Assembly: GCA_029959085.1 (NCBI GenBank)
Contig: JARWIR010000002.1
Location: forward strand, 40,048,233-40,112,232
Direction: 5' to 3'
Source: Nemophila menziesii
Taxonomy: Eukaryota > Streptophyta > Magnoliopsida > Boraginales > Hydrophyllaceae
DNA: 64,000 bases
Shown here: piece after piece, positions 35,007-45,869 of the stretch
How positions within the stretch are numbered: the stretch's first letter is position 1
Layout: each line of letters begins with the position of its first letter
Program-made: the position numbers and the translations under genes
Notes under the pieces: model-generated
Database searches by the model: none
What the model saw: the letters and a program-made list of their open reading frames with translations, nothing else
What the model was told of the DNA's origin: nothing

Positions 35007-36775
35007 TGGTGGGTCCTGGTGTGTTTATAAATTATGAACTGAAAATAAAGGAACTACTTAAATGCAAGTGTATGGTTGTCCAAGTAATATATGATAAACA
35101 AGTTCGTTCGCAGGGACGGATTAGGCACAACTCAGGTATTAATCAAAAAGTAGGAATAATTGCTTAACAGAAATAAAAGATAAGATTTTTTTTTCCTTTT
35201 TTATAAATTAAAATATGCAATAAAAATAAATTACGGAAATAAAAGAAAGCAAATAAAAGAGACTTGAAACTTCAGATGAGAAAGAGTACTTGATCCTCGC
35301 AAGGGTTTCACCTAACCTATCTAATTCATGCTTCTGTTTAAGGGCTAAACTGGTATTATTGTGCTAGTCGGGACTCTAATATCTCTTAGCCCCCGTCAGG
35401 GTGGACCTAAGAGCTATCCTACGGTATTACAAACCCCGTTAGGGTGAATATAAGCTACCTTCAGATGAATAATAATTTACCTCATTGGCTGCATGGTTAG
35501 TTAAGCTCGTCAGGGTCAATAACGGATACCATGCGTCTATTATCTAAGTCTGTAATTAAACCCCCCGTCACGGTGATCCATACGCCACTATATGGAATGA
35601 CCTAATTAATATGAGCTAATTTTGATTCATGACTTCAATATTAGTGATTAAAACAAAATAATAGTCAACACAAAATACCTAGTCTAATTTAAACTATTAA
35701 ATCCCAAATTTAGAAAACATAAATTAACCAGAATTATGTTCAACCCATATAGTGATTCTCAAGTACTAAAGAAATTAGTTCATAACATAATGGAAAACTA
35801 AATTTAAATAAAAGGAATTCATGTTCAAATACAAAAGAGAAATTGATAACCTAAAGGGTAAGATGACTGATGATGGAAGCACAAGACACCTTCAGCACTA
35901 GCTTCTCCTTGCCTTCTTGCTCTGACTTGAAAACCTTAAGCCTCTTGTGTAATTCTCTGAAGTGTGTGAAAAGAGGAGGCGAAGGGTTGTATTTATAGGT
36001 CTTAGCAAGCCCTAGGTCTAATTTACTTGGAGTTGAAGACAAGTTAAGAACTCTTAAATTAGTAGCCCTAAATTCTAGGAAAGGTAAGATTTTGCTGCTG
36101 ATTTGTTTTGGTCATATCTCATTCAATACATATCCGTTCGAGGTGTTCCAATATATGAAACCTCTTGTCTCGGAAAGCTATTTCCATTGGTGCAGACCAC
36201 TCACCCAGATTCCTAGCCAATCTTAAATTATGGACTCGTCTTTGAAACGTGGCTGGAATTTTAGATTCATAAGACAGCTTTATCTTTTTCTTCTTTGCAT
36301 ATATCTTTCCTTAATCTTCTTATTTCCATGTAAAACTTCTTTCCTTTACTTCTTTATCTCGACTTGTTCTCTAAGTAATTACCATATATCTTTTAAAGCT
36401 TCACAATAAATAAATAATTAAACCGCATATGCTTTAAAAAGAATAAATTAATAATTCAAGATTCAGAATAGGAAAGTGCACTCTAAAAATAGAAACTCGA
36501 GTAAAATTACTTCCTCACACACTAAAATACCCTAAGACTTTAATTCTCACTTATCCTCCTTGGATTGGTCTTTCATGAAATTCAAGAACCTACTAACTTT
36601 GCATTAAAAACAATCAAATTTACGCACAAAAGCTCTAAAAACGCAATAAGTCAAATTCCAAGGGGAGAAAGTGCAATATGATGAATTAAGCATAAAATTC
36701 TATCAAATAAGTCATTTATTCACGTAAAAGGATGTCTCCAAAGGGCTAATAATTAGAACAAATAGGGAGACATCA
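35007..36775 (-). mobile_element. element B 3' LTR
   Basis: It is 1769 bp. Read on the minus strand it starts TGATGTCTCCC at 36775 and ends ACCCACCA at 35007. It contains the four-hairpin module at about 35380-35605, including the perfect domain-4 stem CTCTTAG/CTAAGAG and the domain-2 stem GCATGGT/ACCATGC. Confidence 0.95.
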
Positions 36776-36810
36776 AGACCCCAAACTCAAACATTTGTCA
36801 TCTCGACAAA
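36776..36810 (-). promoter_or_regulatory. element B hairpin and polypurine tract
   Basis: On the minus strand the hairpin TTTGTC-gagat-GACAAA (36810-36794) precedes TTTGAGTTTGGGGTCT, which abuts the 3' LTR. This is the equivalent of the F, A and C signals. Confidence 0.85.
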
Positions 36811-36930
36811 GTAAAATAAAAACAAAGGATCTTTTAGGTGAACGCAGAAGGTAGAATCTAGTAAATATTCCCAAAGCACAACTTAAAATAAATCTCATAA
36901 AGTCTAATCTAGGAATTAATATACACATAC

Positions 36931-38493
36931 TGGTGGTCCTTTGTGTGTTCTAAAATAAATGCAAATGCTAATCGAACCACAACCGCAAGTGTACGGTTGT
37001 CCCAAGTAATATAGATGATAATACAGATTCGTTCCAAGGACGGGATGGTTGACTACAATGTTTAGCAGATAATGATTGGTTGCACTTATGAAAGCAAGTA
37101 AATAAAATATGTTTGTTTGGTTTTTGTTATTAAAGCTAATGAATGAAAGACAAATTATAAAAATGCAAATAAAAACTAAGACGCAAGTAAAATGATGTAA
37201 AACGCAATATGAGATGTAGTACTTGAGAACGCAAGGATCCTCCCAATCCTATTTCCTAACTTATGTTGTTTAAGGGCTAAATTGGTCAATTACAATGGTC
37301 GGGATTCTAAATTCCTTATACCCCCGTCAGGGTGGACTATAAGGCAATCCTAGGGTGTCACTAGTCCCGTCAGGTGAAATATGATCCACCTTTAGATGTT
37401 TAAGTTTTATTACCTCATTGGCCCTAGAATTAGCTAAGTTCGTCAGAATCAATAGCTTCTATCCTAGATTCGAATAAATGGTTCTGTATTTAAACCCTCC
37501 GTCAGGATGATCCAATCTCCACTAATTGGAATAGCCTAGATACTAACACCTGTTCTTAGTTAGCTACTCCAAAAACAGTAAAATAATCTCAATTTATTGA
37601 AAAGAGTAAAAGCCCTAATTTAATTTAATTTAACAGAAACCCAAATTCAACATTCGTTAATTAATAAGATTGGGATTCACCCATTGTTGTTCTCAAGCAC
37701 TATGAATTGTTTAGCTCATATTAAAAAGAAATACGAAATTAAAAATAAAGGAATTCATAATTGATTACAAATAAAAGATAAAAGAAACCTAATTTCCGGA
37801 ATTGGAATGACTGAGAACGGAGCTATAGACCCACTCCAGCTCTAGCAGCTTCTTCTTCCTTCCTTCTGTTGCTTCTCTCTGGTGTTTTTAATTGTAAAGA
37901 ATGAATTGTGTGTAGAATAGAAGTCCAGACCTCCTTTTATAAGTGCAAATTCGTTCTAGGGCTTGGACCAGAAAATAGAATATTAATTTAATGTCCAAGC
38001 CCACTTTCTAAGCCCAAAATCCCGTAACTGCTGATACACCTTCACTAAAACGGCTTTTCCCGATGCGTTACAACTCCGATTGACCTCATTCTAGTTGCTA
38101 AAGTTCCGTAACTCGATAAGGAATGATTTCTCTTCAAAGGTCAACAGCTAAATCATCGCTTAAGCATCTCGAAATCAGCAATCTATGGCCTGGAAAATGG
38201 ATTTTCAGCTCTAAAAATAATATCTTCGGGATTTCTTTTCAAGTCTTGACTCTATCTTTTGATCTTTGACTTTCTCCTCGGATTCCTCTTCTAGCTAACA
38301 TCTAAAACCTGTAAAATCTTCACTAAAAATACCAATATTACGCGCAAAAGCTTAATAAATCAAAAATGCTAGAATTAAAAGAGGAAAATCATATTATTGC
38401 ATATTTAGTCCAAAAGTCTATCGAATTGATTAAATAAACACCAAAAATGATGTCTCCTAAGGGTCGAAAATAAGAACAATTAAGGAGACATCA
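36931..38493 (-). mobile_element. element A 3' LTR
   Basis: Minus-strand LTR with the same TG...CA ends as F. TATA box complement at 37935-37941. The four-hairpin module is at 37314-37560, including domain-1 side stem CCAAT/ATTGG, where F and B have CCATA/TATGG. Confidence 0.95.
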
Positions 38494-38529
38494 AGACCCC
38501 CAACTCAAACCTTTGTCGTCCCGACAAAG
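38494..38529 (-). promoter_or_regulatory. element A hairpin and polypurine tract
   Basis: On the minus strand CTTTGTCG-gga-CGACAAAG (38529-38511) is followed by gTTTGAGTTGGGGGTCT next to the LTR. The hairpin and tract are the same as in element F. Confidence 0.88.
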
Positions 38530-40074
38530 CAAAACAAAACAAAACAAGGGGTAGAAGTAAACGCAAGAACAAATAGAAGCTTAGCAAATAAACCTAAAGC
38601 AATTCTTAAGATAAATCTCATATAGAAAAACTTAAGAACTAACATATACATACACTAATCATGCAACATCAAACATAAATAATCTCAATCATAAAATTAA
38701 AGTCGCAATGCTTGAAGGTTACACTTGTACTCATATCTGTATGATGGCTATAGGGTGGTCATTAATCCTACCTTGCTTTGAACGCTCCACTTAGTGTATT
38801 CCCTATCAACAGAATTATAAATTCACTATGCACTTAGGAATCACGAGGTCTTTACGGTTATAATATTGGCTTAAGGACGGGTGTGGATGTATATTTGGTA
38901 AATTTGAAGTGAGCTTTTGGCTCTCTCCTCACTTACCATCAACAGTGTCCTCGAGCTTGAGTTAACGCTCAAAAAGATGTTCTCACTCACCCATATACGC
39001 AACAATTTAGCGTCTCATGTCTACCCACTATAAACAAGATGATTTTTCAGAAAATTCCACTTTGCCGGATGTTTTATTTATTCATATTTTTTTCTTTTTC
39101 TTTTCTTTTCTCTTTTTTTTTTTTTGTACAGAAGCAAACCGGGTTCCCGGTTTTGATGAATCCGGGTTCCCGGTTCCTACTGTATGATTTTTCAGCTTTT
39201 TCATTTTTTTCTTTCTTTTTCATTTTTCTTCATTCCCGGCAAAGGGTTACAAGTATATATCATCTGCAATTGTGCTACAATACAAAGCACATCAATCCCA
39301 ACCCATTAAATTCCCCATATGTGGTCCCACCACCCCAAACTCAAGCTCGAGACATGTCTCAGGATTGTGATTCAAGTGCGGGTCATATGGTCATGCCTAA
39401 TAATCTAAGGGATAATGGCTTATATCATGGCTACAAAGAAAAGGCTAAAGGCTCAAAGTGGGCTAAGACGGATAATCATTAATACAAGGGATAGAAGGCT
39501 AAAAAGGCACAAATGGCTAACAAAGAACTGCCCCTATCATTTTCCTAAGTACATAGCTTGTCTCTAGTTCATATCTAGGTGGGTTCTCTACTAATTAGGA
39601 TTTCACGTTCTACACACCAAACATATTCCTTGAGTACAAGCTTACTTCATTTGCATTGTTCATTAATTTTTCCTATCAATTACCTATGTTCGCATGCAAT
39701 TGTAACTGCGTTTTATATCAATCTCTAAAGTCCACTATTTACTATCATTGATTCATCAAAAGTATTCTTAAAGGGACATTTAAAATCTTCTACAGTCAAA
39801 CGCAACTCCGAAAATTATTTTATTGAAAGCAAATAAAACAAATAACACATAAAAAACTGGGATGAGGCAACGAACCCCACCCCAAACTAAAAAATGAGTC
39901 GTGTCCCCACGACTCGAAAAGACTCAAAGCAATAAAATAATCTACATTTAATGAGAAGGGATAGAAAACGTATCTTAACCAGCGCGAGGCTGGTTGTCGG
40001 TGTTGAGTCCCTGAACTTTATCTCGCGTCTAGACATCGTAAGTTGTGCTTTGAACAAATAAAGTTCAAATTGTT
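38530..40074 (-). other. element A 3' untranslated region with two internal hairpin-purine modules
   Basis: It is non-coding. Module 4 is GAGACATGTCTC (39349-39360) followed on the minus strand by GCTTGAGTTTGGGGTG (39346-39331). Module 3 is GAGTCGTG-ggga-CACGACTC (39915-39896) followed by TTTTAGTTTGGGGTGGGG (39892-39875). Both have counterparts in B and C. A 147-codon plus-strand frame at 39039-39482 is low-complexity and antisense, so it is not called. Confidence 0.7.
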
Positions 40075-40342
40075 TGTAACGTTTCCCAAAATAGCGCACC
40101 TCGTATCCCGATTCTCTTCCAACACCTTGATTTTTGATTCCAACCCATCATCGGATCATTTGCTTCCTCACTTTCAGGTTCCTCAATCACTTTCCTCTTC
40201 TTCGGATTAGCCTTAATTTGAACCTCTTCAGTCTTGTGAAAATAGGAATCTCAATAGCTTGTTCTTGAATAGCACTAAAAGCGTTTCTGTTTCTTGGAGA
40301 ATTCCTTCGATAAGCACACATGAAAACGGTTTTGATAGGCAT
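40075..40342 (-). pseudogene. element A 3' accessory ORF, one frameshift
   Basis: The ATG at 40342 follows a purine motif TTTTGAGTTTGGGGTG (40366-40350) by a few bases. It encodes MPIKTVFMCAYRRNSPRN and onward for ~33 codons. After a 1-nt shift the frame continues with TEEVQIKA and a PKKRKV stretch (40205-40188), then acidic residues, and stops at 40075. PKKRKV matches the classical monopartite nuclear localisation signal, so a small nuclear accessory protein of ~88 residues is plausible. The position and the pattern M..+T..M..+R match the accessory ORF of element B only weakly. It has no known family. Whether the frameshift is a mutation or a sequencing error cannot be told here. Confidence 0.5.
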
Positions 40343-40723
40343 CTCTTTCCACCCCAAACTCAAAACTTCAAATAGTGAGAAGCTAAGACTTAGAACTTTG
40401 ATGTTTTGAGGCTTAAGACTTGAAGATTATGGTGGAATATGAGATGGGTAAAGGCTAATTGATGTGTGGGAAGAGGGAATTGGGTTTACTTTGAAGTTTG
40501 GATGAAGATCAATTGGAGAAAAGTGGGAATTTCATGGTGATTTGGATAGGAGATGAATTGATTGTATGTTATTGTGGTGGAAGAGGGTAAGATTTGAGGA
40601 TTGTGTGGTTGTAGATGATGATGTTCAGGAAATTTTGGGTTTTGGAAGTGTTTTTGGAGGCTGGGTTGAAGAAGGAGGTAAAAATCTAGGGCTAAAAAGC
40701 TTCAAAACGGCCCTGTCACAGAT
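40343..40723 (-). other. element A spacer between repeats and accessory ORF
   Basis: It holds the purine motif at 40366-40350 that precedes the accessory ORF. The rest is AT-rich and I see no other feature. Confidence 0.5.
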
Positions 40724-41215
40724 GAAACCGGGTACCCGCATTTGCAAATGCGGGGCCCCAGTTTCGCGTCGCTGTGTCGACGCGAAAAAGATTTTTCTTC
40801 TTTTTTTTTTTTTTTGGGCGTCTGAAATGACGCAATAATTTTTTTTTTTTTTTTTTTTTTTTTTATACGTCAAAACGCAGCCAAAACGCGGGGTCAGAGA
40901 ATTGCCCTTCGAAACCGGGTGCCCGCATTTGCAAATGCGGGTACCCGCATTTGCGTCGATGGCGCGAGCCAAGACGCACCAAAACGCAACCTCCCAAGAC
41001 GCCGGGTCAGAAAATTTCACAAGTTACAGCTCCGAAACCGGGTGCCCGCATTTGCAAATGCGGGTACCCGGTTTTGCGTCGATGGCGCGAATCAAAACGC
41101 AGCAAAACGCAGCAAAACGCAGCAAAACGCGGGACCCAAGACGCAGGGTCAGAATGTTGGAATTTTTAGCTTTCGAAACCGGGTACCCGCATTTGCAAAT
41201 GCGGGGACCCGGTTT
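40724..41215. repeat. four near-palindromic GC-rich repeats of element A
   Basis: Copies begin at 40724, 40911, 41034 and 41175. Each is built around AAACCGGGTACCCGC-ATTTGCAAAT-GCGGGTACCCGGTTT, a ~39-bp inverted repeat, with gcgtcgatggcgcga / aaaacgcagc spacers. Two T-runs (40805-40815, 40839-40864) lie between copies 1 and 2. The GC content is far above the surroundings. Open frames across it on both strands come from the repeats and are not genes. Confidence 0.85.
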
Positions 41216-41259
41216 GGCCCCTGGAACACCACAAATTTTTCTCATATTTTCGCCCTTTC

Positions 41260-41273
41260 GACCCCAAACTCAT
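41260..41273 (-). promoter_or_regulatory. element A internal purine tract 1
   Basis: On the minus strand ATGAGTTTGGGGTC lies between the end of the long ORF and the palindromic repeats. Element B has the same motif at 48314-48329 and C at 9828-9840, each opening the GC-rich block. Confidence 0.55.
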
Positions 41274-41448
41274 GACCTTTTTATCCCTGAAATCATAAAA
41301 AACAACTACCCTTCCTCATTTCTTAATAATAAACACTAAAATTACGAAAATCAAACTAATCTAAATTGCAAAAATTTAAAAACTCAGCTAATATACAAAG
41401 AATTGGCTTTTGTTTAACGTCGTTAAGCTCGACGTGTTACCTCATTCA

Positions 41449-44163
41449 TTAGTCATTGACATAACCTCCCCAGCAGTGAGTGAGGTTGTCAATATTCGCA
41501 ACTCGAAATTTGCATCCCTTTGCTTTTATTCCCACTAGTTTATCTGAGATAACTTTCGCGACCATGAAAGGTCCTATCCAAGAACTTTTGGGTTCACGTA
41601 CCTTTGGATGGGGGTTCGGTTTCTTCATAGCTACTTCTTCACCTACTTTGAACCCCTTTTTCTTTCTTTCTTTCTCAGGTTCCTTCGGAACTTTCGTGGT
41701 ACGTGCTTTCTCTTTCTTCTTTGCATGATTGAGTTGTGGATTTTTAGGATATGGAGGAGCTTTAATTGGTGGTTTCTTTCGTAGCTCTTTCTCCTCCACC
41801 CCTAAAGTGTCCACAACATTACTTGGCTCTTTTCTTACCGGTTCCCTTACATCTATACGAAAACATTCTTCCTTGGAATCCGGAAACTTCATAGGTCTAA
41901 ACACATTAAACTTCATCTCCTCATCTTGGATTCTCATAATCATTTCACCGTTTTCTACATCAATCAAAGTACGCCCCGTGGCTAGGAATGGTCTTCCCAA
42001 CATAATGGGGACATTCCTATCCGCGTCGTAATCAAGTATAACGAAATCAGCGGGAAAAATTAACGTACCTGCCTTAACGAGGACATCTTCGATTCGGCCT
42101 TCTGGATGTGCAAGAGATCGATCCGCCATTTGCAAGACCATAGAAGTGGGTCTTGCTTCAATATTAAGCTTATCAAAGATTGATTTGGGCATAAGATTTA
42201 TGCTTGCACCCAAATCACATAGTGCCTTACCTCTCCATTCATTACCAATAGATATCGGAATCGTAAAGCTCCCAGGATCAACTAACTTTGGAGGTAATTT
42301 ACCTTGACAAATAGCACTACATTCCTCAGGGAGACCAATCATCTCATTATCACAATACGGCCTTTTGTTGGTGAGGGCTCTTTTCAGAAACTTAGCATAC
42401 TTGGGCACATCTCGAATAGCTTCTAACAACGGAATATTTATGCTAAGACCTCTTACCTTGTTAAAGAATTTTTGATAATCAGCCATATCACCCTTCTTTT
42501 GAACTCGCGATGGAAATGGTGGAGGAGGACGGTTTATTATAGTATCATCTTTCTTTTTCGGAACTTCACTCAACCTCTCCACTTCTTCTACTTCAACTTC
42601 CTTATCTTCATTCACCACCTCTTTTTCTTTTCTAACTTCTTTTTCTTTCATAACCGGAAAAGGAGGTGGAGGAAGGTTCTTACCACTTCTGAGAGTAATA
42701 GCTTTACAATCTTCGATTTGGATTGGATTCTCAGTATCGCTAGGAAGTTGTCCTTGTGGACGTTGATTTAGTTGTTTATTAATTTGACTTAGTTGATTCT
42801 GGAACAAATTCATATTAGCTTCGATTGCATTTTGACGTTCCATAGCTTGTGTCTGAAGAGCAATCAAACTTTCAACTGTTTTCTGAAGGGTAACTCCTTC
42901 TTGTGAATAGGCAGGTAAGGCTTTTTGATTCATTGTTTCATTGTAACTATCTTGAGGAGCTTGTTTCTGAACATAATTTTGATTCTGTCCTCCTTGATAA
43001 TCGTTGTGTGGTCTTGGATTGTAGTTGTTACCTTGGGGATGTGGCTGATACGCATAGGTAGGATTGGCTGCCCCATTAGGATTTGAATACTGAAACCCAG
43101 GATGGTTTCTGTTTGGCTGATATCCATTACCACTCGAATTAAAGTTACCTCTATTGGACACAAACATCACGGATTCTTGATTATTTTGACAATTTTCCCA
43201 ACTATGATCATTGACACCGCAATACTCACATCCATATACCTCTTGTGCAACCTTTACCTCAACTTTTTTATTCGAAAAACCTTCTTTCACGGCTAGAGTA
43301 AGTTGTCTCAATTGTTGTTCTAGTGTGGTCTGAAGCTTTGTCTCTAGCGTAGCAAACTTTTCTTCCATATCAACATTATTCACTCTTTTAACTGGTGTTC
43401 TTACTGAACTCCACCCAACTTCATTCTTGACTGTTCTCTCTAAGATGATCTTTGCATGAGCGGGTTGAACTTGAAGAAAACCTGCACCACATAACATATC
43501 CAATTTCTCTCTTGAAGTCCCATCAAGGCCTCTATAAAATATTTTTAATTGTTGTTGTTCTGAAAAGCCATGATTGGGGACTCTACGTAAGCACATCTGA
43601 AATCTTGTCCAACTCCTACCCAAAGTTTCATCATATTCTTGACGGAAATGCGTCAACTCTAATTCAGCATCTAACCTCATGTTACTTGGGTAATACCTGT
43701 CAAAGAAAGCAATCTCTAATTGGTCCCAATTAGTAATCTTCGTCGGATCTTGCGTATCGTGCCATTCACTTGCTCCATCAATAACAAAAAATTTAAACAC
43801 AGCGTAGTACATCTGTTCTTTTGAAACTCCTTGTGTGATGTAAGAATCACATATCTGTTTGAATTTCTGTATCGCTCTAAGAGGATCTTCTCCAACTCTA
43901 CCACGAAAATTTCCAAAGTTTTGGAATTGAGCTATCATACCCGGATCTGGACGAAACTTCGGAACATTTATATCTGGAGCACCTACTCCTATAGCAGGAG
44001 CACGGAATGGAACTTCTGGTGGACCATTAGTAAACCATGGATCTTGAATATTCGCCATTTCTCTTTCCTCTTGTTCTCTTCTTTTCTTATTTGCAAGTCT
44101 GATTAACGAATCCGGATTATCAAGGATTTGAACTAGCGGTTCAAATCTGAGCCATCTTCGCAT
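41449..44163 (-). CDS. element A Gag-protease polyprotein with integrase-tail-like C-terminus
   Basis: The frame is 904 codons without a stop. Gag domain about residues 60-290 (GNFRGRVGEDPLRAIQKF, SEWHDTQDP, FFDRYYPSNMRLDAELEL, IFYRGLDGTSREKLDML), which assembles the particle. Zinc knuckle C312-C325, GCEYCGVNDHSWENC (CX2CX4HX4C). An Asn/Gln-rich linker comes next, then AITLRSGKNLPPPPFPV (about 488-504), an Athila hallmark. Aspartic protease about 630-760 with CDLGASINLMP (catalytic Asp650; Athila has DLG, not DSG/DTG) and IMLGRPFLATG. From about 770 the frame leaves protease for a Lys/Pro-rich stretch and an SH3-like integrase C-terminal segment (VGEEVAMKKP, SSWIGPFMVAKV, about 838-900). RT, RNase H and the integrase core are missing by an in-frame internal deletion or recombination. 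The start (ATG 44163) matches that of element B. The intact frame and young LTRs suggest it is functional in supplying Gag. Confidence 0.95.
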   Translation of the reverse strand: MRRWLRFEPLVQILDNPDSLIRLANKKRREQEEREMANIQDPWFTNGPPEVPFRAPAIGVGAPDINVPKFRPDPGMIAQFQNFGNFRGRVGEDPLRAIQKFKQICDSYITQGVSKEQMYYAVFKFFVIDGASEWHDTQDPTKITNWDQLEIAFFDRYYPSNMRLDAELELTHFRQEYDETLGRSWTRFQMCLRRVPNHGFSEQQQLKIFYRGLDGTSREKLDMLCGAGFLQVQPAHAKIILERTVKNEVGWSSVRTPVKRVNNVDMEEKFATLETKLQTTLEQQLRQLTLAVKEGFSNKKVEVKVAQEVYGCEYCGVNDHSWENCQNNQESVMFVSNRGNFNSSGNGYQPNRNHPGFQYSNPNGAANPTYAYQPHPQGNNYNPRPHNDYQGGQNQNYVQKQAPQDSYNETMNQKALPAYSQEGVTLQKTVESLIALQTQAMERQNAIEANMNLFQNQLSQINKQLNQRPQGQLPSDTENPIQIEDCKAITLRSGKNLPPPPFPVMKEKEVRKEKEVVNEDKEVEVEEVERLSEVPKKKDDTIINRPPPPFPSRVQKKGDMADYQKFFNKVRGLSINIPLLEAIRDVPKYAKFLKRALTNKRPYCDNEMIGLPEECSAICQGKLPPKLVDPGSFTIPISIGNEWRGKALCDLGASINLMPKSIFDKLNIEARPTSMVLQMADRSLAHPEGRIEDVLVKAGTLIFPADFVILDYDADRNVPIMLGRPFLATGRTLIDVENGEMIMRIQDEEMKFNVFRPMKFPDSKEECFRIDVREPVRKEPSNVVDTLGVEEKELRKKPPIKAPPYPKNPQLNHAKKKEKARTTKVPKEPEKERKKKGFKVGEEVAMKKPNPHPKVREPKSSWIGPFMVAKVISDKLVGIKAKGCKFRVANIDNLTHCWGGYVND

Positions 44164-44283
44164 ACACCAAACCTAAAAACCTGAGAAAACTAAACAAGCA
44201 AAAAGCGTAAAACTGATAAAAACAAATATAAAAATAAATGCAACTATCACTAAAGGATAAACACCGTGGTCACACGCTACCTT

Positions 44284-44300
44284 CCCCGGCAGCGGCGCCA
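44284..44300 (-). promoter_or_regulatory. element A primer-binding site (tRNA-Asp)
   Basis: On the minus strand TGGCGCCGCTGCCGGGG is complementary, with one mismatch, to the 3' end of plant tRNA-Asp, six bases from the LTR. This is the usual Athila primer. Confidence 0.9.
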
Positions 44301-44306
44301 AAAACT

Positions 44307-45869
44307 TGGTGGTCCTTTGTGTGTTCTAAAATAAATGCAAATGCTAATCGAACCACAACCGCAAGTGTACGGTTGTCCCAAGTAATATAGATGATAATAC
44401 AGATTCGTTCCAAGGACGGGATGGTTGACTACAATGTTTAGCAGATAATGATTGGTTGCACTTATGAAAGCAAGTAAATAAAATATGTTTGTTTGGTTTT
44501 TGTTATTAAAGCTAATGAATGAAAGACAAATTATAAAAATGCAAATAAAAACTAAGACGCAAGTAAAATGATGTAAAACGCAATATGAGATGTAGTACTT
44601 GAGAACGCAAGGATCCTCCCAATCCTATTTCCTAACTTATGTTGTTTAAGGGCTAAATTGGTCAATTACAATGGTCGGGATTCTAAATTCCTTATACCCC
44701 CGTCAGGGTGGACTATAAGGCAATCCTAGGGTGTCACTAGTCCCGTCAGGGTAAATATGATCCACCTTTAGATGTTTAAGTTTTATTACCTCATTGGCCC
44801 TAGAATTAGCTAAGTTCGTCAGAATCAATAGCTTCTATCCTAGATTCGAATAAATGGTTCTGTATTTAAACCCTCCGTCAGGATGATCCAATCGCCACTA
44901 ATTGGAATAGCCTAGATACTAACACCTGTTCTTAGTTAGCTACTCCAAAAACAGTAAAATAATCTCAATTTATTGAAAAGAGTAAAAGCCCTAATTTAAT
45001 TTAATTTAACAGAAACCCAAATTCAACATTCGTTAATTAATAAGATTGGGATTCACCCATTGTTGTTCTCAAGCACTATGAATTGTTTAGCTCATATTAA
45101 AAAGAAATACGAAATTAAAAATAAAGGAATTCATAATTGATTACAAATAAAAGATAAAAGAAACCTAATTTCCGGAATTGGAATGACTGAGAACGGAGCT
45201 ATAGACCCACTCCAGCTCTAGCAGCTTCTTCTTCCTTCCTTCTGTTGCTTCTCTCTGGTGTTTTTAATTGTAAAGAATGAATTGTGTGTAAAATAGAAGT
45301 CCAGACCTCCTTTTATAAGTGCAAATTCGTTCTAGGGCTTGGACCAGAAAATAGAATATTAATTAAATGTCCAAGCCCACTTTCTAAGCCCAAAATCCCG
45401 TAACTGCTGATACACCTTCACTAAAACGGCTTTTCCCGATGCGTTACAACTCCGATTGACCTCATTCCAGTTGCTAAAGTTCCGTAACTCGATAAGGAAT
45501 GATTTCTCTTCAAAGGTAAACAGCTAAATCATCGCTTAAGCATCTCGAAATCAGCAATCTATGGCCTGGAAAATGGATTTTCAGCTCTAAAAATAATATC
45601 TTCGGGATTTCTTTTCAAGTCTTGACTCTATCTTTTGATCTTTGACTTTCTCCTCGGATTCCTCTTCTAGCTAACATCTAAAACCTGTAAAATCTTCACT
45701 AAAAATACCAATATTACGCGCAAAAGCTTAATAAATCAAAAATGCTAGAATTAAAAGAGGAAAATCATATTATTGCATATTTAGTCCAAAAGTCTATCGA
45801 ATTGATTAAATAAACACCAAAAATGATGTCTCCTAAGGGTCGAAAATAAGAACAATTAAGGAGACATCA
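44307..45869 (-). mobile_element. element A 5' LTR
   Basis: It is 1563 bp, collinear with the 36931-38493 copy. It drives transcription of the gag-protease ORF. The four-hairpin module is at 44690-44945. Confidence 0.95.

Larger units (their letters stand above)
36931..45869 (-). mobile_element. Athila-type element A, recent, gag-protease only
   Basis: Two 1563-bp LTRs (36931-38493, 44307-45869) with target duplication catac (36926-36930, 45870-45874) bound an 8939-bp element inserted in the 3' untranslated region of element B. I counted about 7 differences between the LTRs (under 0.5%). The interior carries a primer site, one uninterrupted 904-codon gag-protease frame with an integrase-tail-like end, palindromic GC-rich repeats, an accessory ORF and a 3' region. 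RT, RNase H and the integrase core are absent, so it depends on a helper element. Confidence 0.96.

Noticed and set aside
39039..39482. 147-codon plus-strand frame
   Set aside because: Low-complexity Phe/Ser-rich start from a T-rich tract, antisense to the element A 3' region, no recognisable domain.
40724..41215. Repeat-spacer pattern resembling a CRISPR array
   Set aside because: It is a eukaryotic retrotransposon; spacers are themselves related, repeats are long palindromes, and no cas genes exist.
40902..41339. Overlapping open frames (up to 145 codons) on both strands across the GC-rich repeats
   Set aside because: They are created by the palindromic repeat units, encode the same peptide pattern (CKCGHPVS-like) in several frames, and match no family.
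41480..42771. Plus-strand frames of 82-105 codons opposite the gag-protease ORF
   Set aside because: They are antisense shadows of a well-supported coding region, with no domains.
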